Assembly (NCBI GenBank): GCA_963733265.1
Contig: CAVTCF010000004.1
Location: forward strand, 558,001 to 622,000
Origin: PALSA-1006 sp963733265
Lineage (GTDB): Bacteria > Pseudomonadota > Gammaproteobacteria > Burkholderiales > Gallionellaceae
Direction of reading: 5' to 3'
Length of the DNA: 64,000 bases
The notes below the pieces were generated by a model. It saw nothing but the letters and a program-made list of their open reading frames with translations. It ran no database searches and had not been told where the DNA came from. The position numbers and the translations under genes are program-made. Every line of letters begins with the position of its first letter. Position 1 is the stretch's first letter. Positions 45,031 through 54,332 of the stretch are shown here, piece after piece.

Positions 45031-46071
45031 TTATTCATTTGAGGAACGGGATGAACTGCCCGATTTTCGTAGGGTGTCGAATACCCCGTTATCCCCAAAA
45101 AATTTTGTCTGGGCATCGCCCCAATCCTTGGCGATTAATGTTACCGGGAAAAGAGAAATTTCCGGCAATATATCTTTATGTTTCTTTAGAATCTCCGGAT
45201 TGAATGACCGGTACCCGTTTTTGGCCAATATTTCCTGCGCCGTATCAGTGAATAAAAAATCAAGGTAGGTCTTGGCTGCGGGAGCGGATTTGTGTAGTGC
45301 CACATTGGCATCAACAACCGCGACACTGGGTTCAGCCCGGATGCTGACCGGTGGATAAACGATCTCCAACTCTCCCTTTGAGGCATTCACTTCGCGTATT
45401 GCCTCGTTTTCCCAAGTCAGGTGAACGTCACCTACACCTTCAAGTGAAAACGTCGTGGTTGAGTCGCGTGCGCCCTGTCCCAATACCGGCACATGCTCAT
45501 AAAATTGACCGATAAAGTTGCGCGCCTGATCTTCGCTGCCACCTCTGAAAATAACCGATCCCCAAGCAGCCAGGAAGCTGAGTTTACCGTTGCCGGAGGT
45601 CTTGGGGTCGGGGGTGATGATGGTGACATCAGGGCCGATTAAATCCGGCCAGTCTTTGATATGTTTCGGATTTGCTTTTCTGACAACAAATACAATGGTT
45701 GAAGAGTAGGGTTGTGCATGGTTGGGAAATCGATCCTGCCAATCTTTGTTGACAAGACCATGTGCCACCAGCGTTTCAATATCGGAAGGAAGTGCCAAAG
45801 TGACAACGTCCGCAGCCAAGCCACCGGCGACAGCTTTTGCCTGACGTGTCGAGCCGCCATGGGATTGCACAACGCCTATCCGTGAGCCTGTGTCTTCCTC
45901 ATATTTGGCAATGAATTTTTGGTTGATCTCGTTGTATAACTCGCGCGTGGGATCATAGGAAACATTGAGGATCGGCTGTCCTTTGTCTCGCTTGATATTT
46001 TTGAATCCCACCAGCGCAATCGCCGCAACGACCAAAACCAGCGCGAAAATATTGAGCCATTTTGATTTCAT
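45031..46071 (-). CDS. Sulfate-type periplasmic binding protein (Sbp/CysP-like)
   Basis: A 346-residue exported protein of the CysP/Sbp family. It has an N-terminal signal or anchor (IFALVLVVAAIALVGF) and the typical NVSYDPTRELYNEIN start of the mature part, with GGSTRQAKAVAGGLAADVVTLALP and SAPAAKTYLDFLFTD following. ABC permease and ATPase genes are absent here. Instead a SulP transporter follows after 19 bases, an unusual pairing. The N-terminus could be a membrane anchor rather than a cleaved signal, which would fit partner with a permease. Confidence 0.9.
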   Translation of the reverse strand: MKSKWLNIFALVLVVAAIALVGFKNIKRDKGQPILNVSYDPTRELYNEINQKFIAKYEEDTGSRIGVVQSHGGSTRQAKAVAGGLAADVVTLALPSDIETLVAHGLVNKDWQDRFPNHAQPYSSTIVFVVRKANPKHIKDWPDLIGPDVTIITPDPKTSGNGKLSFLAAWGSVIFRGGSEDQARNFIGQFYEHVPVLGQGARDSTTTFSLEGVGDVHLTWENEAIREVNASKGELEIVYPPVSIRAEPSVAVVDANVALHKSAPAAKTYLDFLFTDTAQEILAKNGYRSFNPEILKKHKDILPEISLFPVTLIAKDWGDAQTKFFGDNGVFDTLRKSGSSSRSSNE

Positions 46072-46081
46072 GAAAAAATCA

Positions 46082-46438
46082 TTAATTGCCCAGTTTCTTA
46101 TCTGCGGCTTTTATTTCAGCAAGGACTTTTTCATCGGCACTTTTGGTTGCAAGCTGTGCATCATTTGCTGATTTTGTGATGGTTTTGATATCGCTATTGG
46201 CTTCCTGGATCATGCATTCCTGGTAGGTACGTATACTCTTCCGATAGCTATTTACTACCTCAACGCTACGGTTGTAGGCATCTATATTAGTGGATTCGAC
46301 TTTTGGCTGGACTGGTACCGGGCCGCAACCTGACGGTGTCCATGAATTATTGGCGAAAGTCCCGGCAAGGGTATTGGCTGTTGCTGCCAAGGAGATTACG
46401 AAGATGAGAAACAAGGAGTTGATTTTTGATTTTTTCAT
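46082..46438 (-). CDS. Small exported protein, unknown function
   Basis: A 118-residue protein with a Sec signal (SLFLIFVISLAATANTLAGT). The mature part carries one Cys-Pro-rich start (SGCGPVPVQPKV), a polar helix (SVEVVNSYRKSIRTYQECMIQ) and a lysine/alanine-rich end (TKSADEKVLAEIKAADKK). I do not recognise it. It lies ten bases upstream of the sulfate-binding protein gene and is likely transcribed with it. Confidence 0.7.
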   Translation of the reverse strand: MKKSKINSLFLIFVISLAATANTLAGTFANNSWTPSGCGPVPVQPKVESTNIDAYNRSVEVVNSYRKSIRTYQECMIQEANSDIKTITKSANDAQLATKSADEKVLAEIKAADKKLGN

Positions 46439-46595
46439 AATGCAATATTTATATACGAATTGGTAGGGCCAAGATTTTCAACTAATAACCTTGGGTTATT
46501 TACTTTAATACTAACAAGATTTACATATCTGCAACTGACGGATCGATAAAATAGCCAAATCAAATCCGTCCGAATGCAACTATTCTAATTACAGC

Positions 46596-46970
46596 TTATG
46601 CGGCAAGCAACGTTGGATACGCGCGCTCATTTAATAAATGGCCCAGAGAGTTTTTTACTTCCCCTCCCATCTGACATGCATAATCGCATAAAATTTCAAC
46701 CAAGGCGGCCTCTATCTGACTTCGACCTTCTTGTTGCAGAACGACTATACGGTCAATAAGCCAATCCGACGTAATGCGGGCGCACCCGATTATTTTACCG
46801 CTATCTGTTATTGCAAGTGCATGACGACTTGATTGGTCCAGATTGTCGGCAACATTTTCTATAACTCCAAAAAGTTCGGGCGGTTGAGCGGCAACCCGAA
46901 CTTCATTCAACAATTCCGCTCCCGCATTCCAATTTATGCAATGCACTGTAAATTTATTTAGCATTTTCAT
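46596..46970 (-). CDS. Possible GNAT-like protein, incomplete core
   Basis: A 124-residue protein with the pattern of a GNAT fold: LLNEVRVAAQ, ALAITDSGKIIGCARIT and IDRIVVLQQEGRSQIEAALVEIL. The acetyl-CoA binding motif appears weakened (RSQIEAA where a RGxGxG signature is usual), so activity is doubtful. It is alone between exported genes, with AT-rich flanks. Function unknown. Confidence 0.55.
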   Translation of the reverse strand: MKMLNKFTVHCINWNAGAELLNEVRVAAQPPELFGVIENVADNLDQSSRHALAITDSGKIIGCARITSDWLIDRIVVLQQEGRSQIEAALVEILCDYACQMGGEVKNSLGHLLNERAYPTLLAA

Positions 46971-47074
46971 CTCCAGAAAATTTCAGTTAAAAATCCAAAG
47001 CGATCATCAAAATTTATAAATTGTAAGTGTTTGGGTTAATTACGTCGTATAGAGCCGATACTCCAAGTTCGGAG

Positions 47075-48037
47075 TTAATGTCCCGCCTTCACTTCGGCAT
47101 AAAGCCATTTAATAAAGCGTTCTGAAGATTGGGCGCTTTGGGGGACACGAGCATCAAAGTCCGCCGTTGGTTTGGCGGCGATGACTTCATCGACAGTTTT
47201 GTTTTGGGCAACCAATGCGGCCACCTTGTCGCGCGCGGCCAGTATCAGATCACGTTGGGCGATCAGGCCGTTTCGATCTGTAATGGGACCGTGACCGGGG
47301 ATAATTTTGGTATTGGCATTGGCACGGTCAATGGTCGCTTTAAGACCTTCGAGTATGCCCGCAAGGCTGCCACCATTATTCAGATCGACTATCGGGTAAC
47401 CCACGCTACGGAAATAGTCGCCAACTGCAAGGATGTTGTGTCCGGGGAAGCTCACCAGCGTGTCACCATCGGTGTGTGCTTTACGGATAGGCAACAGGAG
47501 TACATCTTCACCATCCAGATGCAGCGTGACCGGGTCATCATAGGTCACTACAGGCAATGCCACCGCAGGTGCCGGTTTCCCCGGTGTGCCATCAGGTGCG
47601 GGACTGGGGTGAGCCAGGCGGTTGCGTAACTGCTCGCGCGAAAAGATGGTGACGCCAAGCTTGGCAAAATTCTCGTTGCCGCCTGTATGGTCTCCGTGAA
47701 CGTGCGTGTTTACCAAAAAGCGGATCGGTTTATCGGAAATCTTTTTGATGGCTGCGACCAGTTTTTCCGTGAGCGGTGCAAACTGGGAATCGACCAACAG
47801 TATCCCATCAGGGCCGGTTAACACGCTGATGGTTCCGCCTTGCCCTTCGAGTGTATAGAAATCATCGGCGAGCTTGGTGGTCTTGATTTCGACCTTGCTG
47901 AAATCCTGTGGTTGACGCGGCGGCTCGGCGACCTTGGCTGGCTTGATATCCGCCGGCTGGTCTGCTGCCTGAGCTGCCGCCACACCAAAAATGATTGCAG
48001 CAATACTAAAAAAAATTCGTGTGTGAGATGTATTCAT
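47075..48037 (-). CDS. Exported metallo-beta-lactamase-fold hydrolase (320 aa)
   Basis: A 320-residue exported protein with the signal FFSIAAIIFGVAAAQAAD, the metal site NTHVHGDHTGGNEN and the later KAHTDGDT and GHGPITDR segments. A 29-residue Pro/Lys-rich linker follows the signal. It resembles exported cyclase/lactonase-type MBL enzymes. The start has AGGAAT upstream. The substrate is unknown. Confidence 0.9.
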   Translation of the reverse strand: MNTSHTRIFFSIAAIIFGVAAAQAADQPADIKPAKVAEPPRQPQDFSKVEIKTTKLADDFYTLEGQGGTISVLTGPDGILLVDSQFAPLTEKLVAAIKKISDKPIRFLVNTHVHGDHTGGNENFAKLGVTIFSREQLRNRLAHPSPAPDGTPGKPAPAVALPVVTYDDPVTLHLDGEDVLLLPIRKAHTDGDTLVSFPGHNILAVGDYFRSVGYPIVDLNNGGSLAGILEGLKATIDRANANTKIIPGHGPITDRNGLIAQRDLILAARDKVAALVAQNKTVDEVIAAKPTADFDARVPQSAQSSERFIKWLYAEVKAGH

Positions 48038-48105
48038 TTTCTATTCCTGATGATAAAAAAATTAATTTTTCTACAAAATTATGCAAAGGAAACCCAATTG
48101 CAAAA

Positions 48106-48729
48106 CTATAAATTTTCAACCTGTTCGCAAACAGAATCCAATAAATCCAGACCCGCCGGCCATCTGCGGAATCCCGATTCCACATTGATATGGCCGGCTC
48201 CGATTAGCGTCAACATTTGGCTGCCCCACTGATTTGCCCAATGTTTTGCTTTAACTGAATCCATGAAAGGATCATTGGTGCTGGCAACCACAATGGTTGG
48301 AAAACCGAGAGAGGCATTTGGCAAAAGCGAATCGACACCAAAACGAAAGGGGTCGGCCGGTGCCACCAATAACGCTCCCGCGATCAGACCGGGCACAAGT
48401 GCCGACGCTCGAATAGTGGCAAGGCAGCCAAAGCTATGAGCAACAACTATCACCGGGCGCGACTGCCCCTGAGCCGAAGAGATAAGGCGTTTAGCCCAAA
48501 TATCCAAGTCAGTACTTTCCCAGTCGGCTTGATGAACGCGCTGAAATTCAGGATACTTTAACTCCCAGAATGACTGCCAGTGCTCGTGTTCACTGCCATG
48601 CAATCCAGGCATGACAAGTATTTTAAACTTCGAAAACCCGGTATAAAAACTGTCCGTTGCAGAATTCAGCGAAAATGATTTTTGCTGAATTAATGGAACT
48701 GATGAAGCTTGTGATTGACTTGTTTTCAT
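48106..48729 (-). CDS. RBBP9/YdeN-type serine hydrolase
   Basis: A 207-residue alpha/beta hydrolase. LVMPGLHGSEHEHWQSFWE at the start, the nucleophile elbow VAHSFGCLA (Ser) and the end GAGHINVESGFRRWPAG (His) are typical of the RBBP9/YdeN family, which acts on short acyl or amide bonds. I chose the ATG at 48729, preceded by AAAGG, over the upstream 48771. It is not exported and lies alone between two exported proteins. Confidence 0.87.
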   Translation of the reverse strand: MKTSQSQASSVPLIQQKSFSLNSATDSFYTGFSKFKILVMPGLHGSEHEHWQSFWELKYPEFQRVHQADWESTDLDIWAKRLISSAQGQSRPVIVVAHSFGCLATIRASALVPGLIAGALLVAPADPFRFGVDSLLPNASLGFPTIVVASTNDPFMDSVKAKHWANQWGSQMLTLIGAGHINVESGFRRWPAGLDLLDSVCEQVENL

Positions 48730-48894
48730 AAATACACCTTTAGTCTGGAATCTGATCCGGTACCGCAGCAAAATAGGTGAATTATTAACAGCCTACAACC
48801 AATATAAATTGATATGGTTATAAAAAATTGGTTTATGCGGGAAGAGATCCTCTTCAAATTGAATATTAATTTCCCCCGCAACCAAGTTGACTAT

Positions 48895-49377
48895 CTAAAA
48901 GTCCTTGCGGCGGAAATCGTCGTGGCAGGCTTTGCACGACTGCGCCACTTTGCCAAACTGCGTCTTTATAACTGCCACATCATCCGTGGTCGCGGCCAAC
49001 TTGGCCAGATCGCCGGAGTCCTTGCTGAGGTTGCTGGCCAGTTCGGCAAAGCGTTTATTATTGCTGAACAGCTCGGACTTGGCCGCGGTGTCATGCCAGC
49101 CCTTGCCCTGATCAGTACCTGCTGCAAATTGCGGGAAAAGGTCGCCATTCACAATGCTGGCAATTGCGGTGGCGGACTTCACCACTTCATCTTTACTGTA
49201 CTTTCCATCAATATTGCTCTTGATGCGCGAGCAATGCCAGCCGACTACCGAAAAGGCCGACTGGCGAAATTTAATCAGAGTTTCCGGCTTGGCATCGGCA
49301 AAGGCTTCTTGCGTCAAAACAGTGACCGACAAAGCAACGACGAGGGAAGTTAGCAACGGTTTGATTCTGTATTTCAT
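48895..49377 (-). CDS. Cytochrome c' (second copy)
   Basis: A 160-residue exported monoheme cytochrome with signal TSLVVALSVTVLTQEAFAD and heme site CKACHDDF close to the C-terminus. It is clearly related to the copy at 7955-8425 (both share KFRQSA, GTDQ..GW and VIKTQFGKV). An AAGGAG site precedes the ATG. It lies 65 bases downstream of a cupin gene. It may help detoxify nitric oxide or carry electrons. Confidence 0.92.
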   Translation of the reverse strand: MKYRIKPLLTSLVVALSVTVLTQEAFADAKPETLIKFRQSAFSVVGWHCSRIKSNIDGKYSKDEVVKSATAIASIVNGDLFPQFAAGTDQGKGWHDTAAKSELFSNNKRFAELASNLSKDSGDLAKLAATTDDVAVIKTQFGKVAQSCKACHDDFRRKDF

Positions 49378-49442
49378 TTATTATTTCTCCTTGAGTCTGC
49401 AATTAAAGTAAAAGTTTCTGTTAAGTTTTCTGCGCGGCACGC

Positions 49443-49913
49443 TTACTTCGTTTCAGCCGAAGTTGATGTTGCCGGCCCTATGCCAACGATTTGCAAAACC
49501 GCATCGCCGTCTTTCGCGCCGTCGTAGTGAATCTCCTTGCCGTAATGCGTGACGAAGCTGCCGGCAGGCACCGGTTTCATGCCATCCGGGTCATATTTGG
49601 GGCCGGTATTGACCCACCATGTTCCCGACAAGACAGTAATAAACCGGTCATTGGGATGAAAATGCGGACGACTGTTGTGGTGCGCTTTCCATTTGGTCAG
49701 CACAACATACAAGCCCGGCTTGGAAGGGTCACCCACCAGCACGGCGCTTTCCCCGCCGTTGTTATTGGCGACCCATTTGATGTTTTCCGGCAATGTGATG
49801 GAGATGGCTTTGGGGTCAAGATCGGCAGCAACTGCCAAAGAACCGGCCACCGCTGTAATGCCCAGCATAAGCGCGAACTGAATCGCATGACGAATCGACA
49901 GAGAGTTAATCAT
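49443..49913 (-). CDS. Exported cupin-domain protein
   Basis: A 156-residue exported protein with signal FALMLGITAVAGSLAVAADL. The single cupin barrel has the metal-binding motif NSRPHFHPNDRFITVLSG and second motif (GSFVTHYGKEIHYD). It likely binds a metal ion; small exported cupins include enzymes and ligand binders. It lies 65 bases upstream of the cytochrome c' gene in the same direction. The reaction is unknown. Confidence 0.83.
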   Translation of the reverse strand: MINSLSIRHAIQFALMLGITAVAGSLAVAADLDPKAISITLPENIKWVANNNGGESAVLVGDPSKPGLYVVLTKWKAHHNSRPHFHPNDRFITVLSGTWWVNTGPKYDPDGMKPVPAGSFVTHYGKEIHYDGAKDGDAVLQIVGIGPATSTSAETK

Positions 49914-50284
49914 TCAATGCTTCACAGTTTTCCGGGGTGGGCCAGTTGGCGGCCATTATGCGCAGCATATGTTTAATATTCCCTTTAGTTGAGATTGCCA
50001 TGTGCGAGCAACTTTCGCGCCAATTCATATCGACGCAGCCAACGCCTGATGCTGACTTGAATTCATGAACACCGACATTTATCGAAACAGCTTTAGTAGA
50101 TGTTCTTGCTGGTGAATTTTATACAGTGCTGCTTGATTTGCAGCAGCAACAGGTTGGCACTGTTGATTTTGCAGACTGGAATTGTCGGGCACCTCAAAAA
50201 TCCATTCCCGTTCGAGAGAGGTGATTATTTGCTTTCCTTACTTTGAAGTTACAAAGCACAGCATCCAACTAATGCTGGAAAAAT
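49914..50284. other. Intergenic region, no gene found
   Basis: 371 bases between the membrane-bound XRE regulator gene and the cupin gene, both on the minus strand. It holds short GCTGC/GCAGC inverted repeats near 50140-50156 and should carry the cupin promoter. Any frames in it are too short and lack ribosome sites. Confidence 0.5.
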
Positions 50285-50770
50285 TTATAGCGAACGCCCC
50301 AGTCGTTTTTCCACTTGCCGCTTTTCCCACTCCGCGCCAAACAAGGGAATAATTTTAAATACTGAAACCGCATGGAACAGAAGGCCTATCCCCCAGCCCA
50401 GAGCCACCCATTGCACCCAAACCTTTGGATGTTGCAAGACGTATATTTGTATGAGATTCAAAACCGTCAATAAACTGATCACAATGACGTACTGAATCAG
50501 ATGCAAATAGAATCTTTTAAGTTTGTAAACATACATCAGAGCAGATGCTTCTTCGAGGCTTACGCCTTGGTACAAGTTGGGATTCATATCGGACTCCGGA
50601 TTTAAAGTTGAAAAGTCGATCTCAAAGACCGACGCTATGGACTTCAGGGATTCCGTACTCGCACTTTGACCTTGCTCAAGCCGTTGAATAGTTCGAACGC
50701 TGAGGCCGCTCATGTCGGCCAATTGTTGTTGAGACCAACCTCGTTGCAGCCTCAGTTTTTGAATAAGCAT
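50285..50770 (-). CDS. XRE-family regulator with a C-terminal membrane domain (2TM)
   Basis: A 161-residue protein. Residues 1-60 form an HTH (WSQQQLADMSGLSVRTIQRLEQG). From about residue 85, two hydrophobic helices follow (LIQYVIVISLLTVLNLIQIYV and WVQWVALGWGIGLLFHAVSVF), so the regulator is tethered to the inner membrane. The CAGGAG site upstream of the ATG is good. It sits 152 bases downstream of the TonB receptor start of the next module. It may sense an envelope signal and control that module, which is inference. Confidence 0.85.
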   Translation of the reverse strand: MLIQKLRLQRGWSQQQLADMSGLSVRTIQRLEQGQSASTESLKSIASVFEIDFSTLNPESDMNPNLYQGVSLEEASALMYVYKLKRFYLHLIQYVIVISLLTVLNLIQIYVLQHPKVWVQWVALGWGIGLLFHAVSVFKIIPLFGAEWEKRQVEKRLGRSL

Positions 50771-50922
50771 TGGAAACTCCTGTTATGTCCAGTCGAAATT
50801 TTACTTACCGCGCTATTTTTTACCACGACTTTTATCTGACAGGCTGCGACACCGGTATGACAGCCGCAGCGACACAACGGCTGAAGATGTTTGGCGAAGC
50901 CTTGTCAGAACAATATAACACT

Positions 50923-53160
50923 CTACAACTTAAGCTCTAATGTCAGGCGGGCAGCGACCACACTGGGAGATGACGCGATTTGAATCTGTGAGCCGGTTGC
51001 GTCGGTATAGGTGCTGTTGTCGGAATGAGATTGGTGTAACAGATTGGATAACCCGAGTCGCAGTTGCGTTTTTGCATCCAGCTTCCATAAGCCGTAGGCA
51101 TCGAGCTGTCGATTCACCGACGTCAGGTCAGTCTGGTTTGCGGATAACGTGACAGGCCCGCCCCCCGTAAAACCAAAGTTGCCACCCAATGTCAGTGGAA
51201 TACGGTCCAGTTTCCAATCGGCACCTATATTGACGCTCAAGGGAGTCTGCTGGCTCAGGCGATTGTAAGGCCCTGGCACCACATCGACTGTAGACCAGTT
51301 GCGGGAGAAATTGAAACGTAGATCGACTGCGGGCGCAGTCGGCTGTAATTTGCGCAGATTAGCCTTGGCCTCCAATTCGATGCCATAGCTTTGCGCATCA
51401 CCGTCATTGTATGGCCGCGTGATCCAAGTCCCTTGCTCATAGAAAAGTTGCTGCAGGGTGACATCGCTGATCTTACGCGCGGAGGCGCTTGCACTTAGCA
51501 TACCCTCTTCGCCAAGGTAATGCTCGTAGGCAGCATCCAGCCCCCAAGCGACTTCCGGGCGCAAATCAGGATTTCCTTCCGAATCCGGGGAGGTCTGTGA
51601 ATTGGTGAGACTGCCCACATAGCGCCTCGGCGAAAGATCGCGCGTGGTTGGCGCCTTATAGGTGCGGGACAAGGAAAGGCGCACCTGATCATCCTTGGTA
51701 TCCGGTACTTTCCACAAGCTTTGCAGTATCGGACTCAATATGCTGGAACGGTTGTCGGCAGAGGTAAAATCGTTGCCTGAGCTGTGCGTGTACAGCCCTT
51801 CCCACCTCACTCCCTCGTACATCGACCAGCGCGGACTGATTTCCCATTCATCCTGAGCGAACAAAGCCAGACGATCCACTTGCGCATCGAAGACCTCATT
51901 AAGATTGTCGGGGGTAACCAGTCCGGTGGGGGTAAGATCATTTTGAATACGACTCTCAGATCGAAGTGAGCGCTCAGTATCGCCACCTACAGAGAGTGCA
52001 TGAGTTGGCATAAGCGGCGCGTGATACTTACCGCTGAGCGTGATTGATTGATCGGTAGCGGGGCCGTCGATAGTGCGCAATAGTTGCAGGGTTTGCGCTG
52101 CGTCATAATTGTTGTAGGTAACGTTCTGCTGCTTAATACTTTCATTCAGCCCGAATTTGAATTCAAATTGTGCGGCATCTTCAAGAGTGCGTACCCAAGT
52201 CAGTTTGCCACGTACCGTGCTGGTTTCCCGTCTGGTTGAGGCATCAGTCTTGTCAATCAGGGGCTGGGGCCCCAGAAAAGTATTCACGGTTTGGGGCCAT
52301 GCGGTGTGAACCTGCTGATATGTGGTAAAACCATCCAGAGTGAAAGCATCGCGATCATTGGCATTCCAATTTAAACGGGGTGTCAGGCTAACCGTATCAA
52401 CAGCATAGTCGTATGAAAGATGAGACTGGCTTCCGGTAATGATCTGGCCTTGGGGATTGCTGCCCAAGCGAAGGTCGTTTTCAGCAGAAAAATAATCCTC
52501 GTGCCGAATTTCCCCCGCCAGGGTATAAGAAGTTTTGCCCGCGCGATCAGAAAACTGTCCGGACAGCGATTCGGAAGGTCTGCCATATTCGTTTGCCACA
52601 TAGGTTTTGAGATTTTTTTGCCTCTTGTGTACCACGTTTTTCAGAATGATGTTGATCGTTCCTGCAATGGCCTGATTGCTTTTATCAGCAGTGGGCGCGC
52701 GCATGACTTCGATGCGTTCGATCAAATCTGGCGAAATAGAATCAATTGAAAAACCAGGGGCAACAGGGTCGCCGTTGAGCAGAATCAGAGTGTAGCCGCT
52801 GCCCAGACCATGCATGCGTATCTCGCCACCGCGCCCGGCTGCACCACTCACGGTAACACCGGGAACGCGCTTGAGCACATCCGCCACCGAGGCGTCGCCA
52901 AAACGGTCAAGATCTTCGCGGGTGATCACGATCTTCGCAACTGTCGATTCGCGCCGGTCATCACGCTCACTGGAACTTTTTATGACCACTTCATCCAGCT
53001 TAATTGCGTCAGGCTCGGTTGAAGCTGCGGGAACACCCGATGCGGCAGTTTCGTTAGTTATGGGGGATTCCGTCGTAGCCATGGCAGACTCAACTGAGGC
53101 TACAAAAACGAGAGCAAAGAGAAATAGAAAAGTAAGCGGCGTGTGATGTGGCATGAGCAT
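50923..53160 (-). CDS. TonB-dependent outer-membrane receptor (745 aa)
   Basis: An outer-membrane receptor. Signal (FLFLFALVFVASVESAMA), a TonB box (IKLDEVVIKS), plug (VADVLKRVPGVTVSG and GYTLILLNGDPVAPG) and barrel ending in ARLTLELKL are all present. I use the ATG at 53160 (MLMPHHTPL), as the upstream extension has no signal-like character and reads through a repeat. It resembles receptors for siderophores or peptides, but the ligand is unknown. It is near the start of the 51-59 kb module of exported proteins. Confidence 0.9.
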   Translation of the reverse strand: MLMPHHTPLTFLFLFALVFVASVESAMATTESPITNETAASGVPAASTEPDAIKLDEVVIKSSSERDDRRESTVAKIVITREDLDRFGDASVADVLKRVPGVTVSGAAGRGGEIRMHGLGSGYTLILLNGDPVAPGFSIDSISPDLIERIEVMRAPTADKSNQAIAGTINIILKNVVHKRQKNLKTYVANEYGRPSESLSGQFSDRAGKTSYTLAGEIRHEDYFSAENDLRLGSNPQGQIITGSQSHLSYDYAVDTVSLTPRLNWNANDRDAFTLDGFTTYQQVHTAWPQTVNTFLGPQPLIDKTDASTRRETSTVRGKLTWVRTLEDAAQFEFKFGLNESIKQQNVTYNNYDAAQTLQLLRTIDGPATDQSITLSGKYHAPLMPTHALSVGGDTERSLRSESRIQNDLTPTGLVTPDNLNEVFDAQVDRLALFAQDEWEISPRWSMYEGVRWEGLYTHSSGNDFTSADNRSSILSPILQSLWKVPDTKDDQVRLSLSRTYKAPTTRDLSPRRYVGSLTNSQTSPDSEGNPDLRPEVAWGLDAAYEHYLGEEGMLSASASARKISDVTLQQLFYEQGTWITRPYNDGDAQSYGIELEAKANLRKLQPTAPAVDLRFNFSRNWSTVDVVPGPYNRLSQQTPLSVNIGADWKLDRIPLTLGGNFGFTGGGPVTLSANQTDLTSVNRQLDAYGLWKLDAKTQLRLGLSNLLHQSHSDNSTYTDATGSQIQIASSPSVVAARLTLELKL

Positions 53161-53309
53161 GTGGGTTAATGAAAAATACGTTACCAACTTCTCAAAAAAT
53201 GAATTAATTTCAAACTCTGATCCCCTTAATCTATGTGTAAATATCCATTGCGTTCGCACGCAAACTTCTCGTAGCACCCTATAAGCGCTGAAGAATGAAA
53301 TCACACACT

Positions 53310-53337
53310 GGGTGCAATAACCAACGGGCATTGCGCC
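53310..53337. repeat. REP-like half element
   Basis: Starts GGGTGCAATAACCAACGG and ends GCATTGCGCC. It matches the 28-bp arm of the inverted repeat at 54203-54323. It lies in the short gap upstream of the TonB receptor gene. Confidence 0.75.
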
Positions 53338-53360
53338 GCACGCTGGCTGGAAGACAACTC

Positions 53361-54134
53361 CTATCGCACTACCGTTTCAGGTGCAAATTCAAACTCTATC
53401 AGGGTATTGTCGGACCAGCTCTTGTCATGAAGCGCAGGGTTAATATTATAAGCCAGACCGTTTGCCAGAATCAGCTTGGGCGAGAGCGGCTCACGCCGTC
53501 CGCCGGATACCAGCGTCGCCCCTGCCAAACGTCGCGGTGCCCGGAATGCCACCGTACCAATACCCGCATGACAGGCCCCACCCAAGGCTTCGAGGCCGTT
53601 GCGGACGAGGAAATTCAAATCGTCCTTAATGACCACCCAGATCATTTCACATTGCAGGCGAAGATCGCCCAGACGGCGTTCGTTGGCACCAACGCCAGGA
53701 CTGTTAATATATGGCCAAATGGCATAGAGACTTTTTTTCCGGTTTAGAATCAAATTGGCCTCTTCATCCTCCGCTTTTTGGTTGCGCTGCAAAGAAAACG
53801 TATGATCGCCCGCCAGTGGAATTTCAATCGATGAGTCGCTGCCGACCAATTGAAGCGCCAGCGCGTCACGCCCCGGATCAATTTTTTGTGCTCTTAACGA
53901 AACCTCAAAACGGGGCGCAGCGGTCGGAGCCAGCGCGTGATAGCGATCAAATGCATCCAGTGCTTTAAGCGCCTTTCGATAGGGAATCGCTGCGGGATCC
54001 TGAAGACTTTTGACGGTCACCTCTTCCAGTTCCAGCACAGAGTTACTGCCGACGGATGAAGCCGCATCGTCAGCCATGACTGTCGGAGCATTAAGTTGTA
54101 ATACCAGCAGAATAAAGAGAAAAAATGTTTTCAT
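53361..54134 (-). CDS. Exported protein with a TonB-box-like segment, unknown function
   Basis: A 257-residue exported protein. Signal FFLFILLVLQLNAPTVMADD, then a short segment LELEEVTVKSL that looks like a TonB box, then a mostly beta region with one CysxnCys pair (LRLQCEMIW, GGACHAGIG). I do not recognise the rest. The start (MKTFFL at 54134) fits the signal, with an alternative six bases upstream. It lies between the TonB receptor and a cytochrome lipoprotein and is probably part of the same module. Confidence 0.7.
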   Translation of the reverse strand: MKTFFLFILLVLQLNAPTVMADDAASSVGSNSVLELEEVTVKSLQDPAAIPYRKALKALDAFDRYHALAPTAAPRFEVSLRAQKIDPGRDALALQLVGSDSSIEIPLAGDHTFSLQRNQKAEDEEANLILNRKKSLYAIWPYINSPGVGANERRLGDLRLQCEMIWVVIKDDLNFLVRNGLEALGGACHAGIGTVAFRAPRRLAGATLVSGGRREPLSPKLILANGLAYNINPALHDKSWSDNTLIEFEFAPETVVR

Positions 54135-54202
54135 TGGCATCCGGGTCTTAAAGTGCATATGTTAGATACGAAAGAAGTGATTCTTTATGAGCAACGTAGC
54201 GC

Positions 54203-54323
54203 GGGCGCAATAACCAACGTGCATTGCACCAAAGGTAGGCAATTCTCTTAGCTCTTCAAGCTAGAGAAATTGACACCGCCGCATGGTTTTCATTCGGTGC
54301 AATGCGCTACGCTTATTGCACCC
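54203..54323. repeat. REP-like inverted repeat with nested hairpin
   Basis: Arms 54203-54230 and 54296-54323 are imperfect reverse complements (GGGCGCAATAACC and its partner ending TTATTGCACCC). Between them 54241-54253 and 54260-54272 form a second stem. It shares its arm with the half element at 53310-53337. Confidence 0.78.
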
Positions 54324-54332
54324 TACACTGGC

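Noticed and set aside
53161..53331. N-terminal extension of the TonB receptor
   Set aside because: It would read through the REP-like half element and gives no signal peptide at its start.
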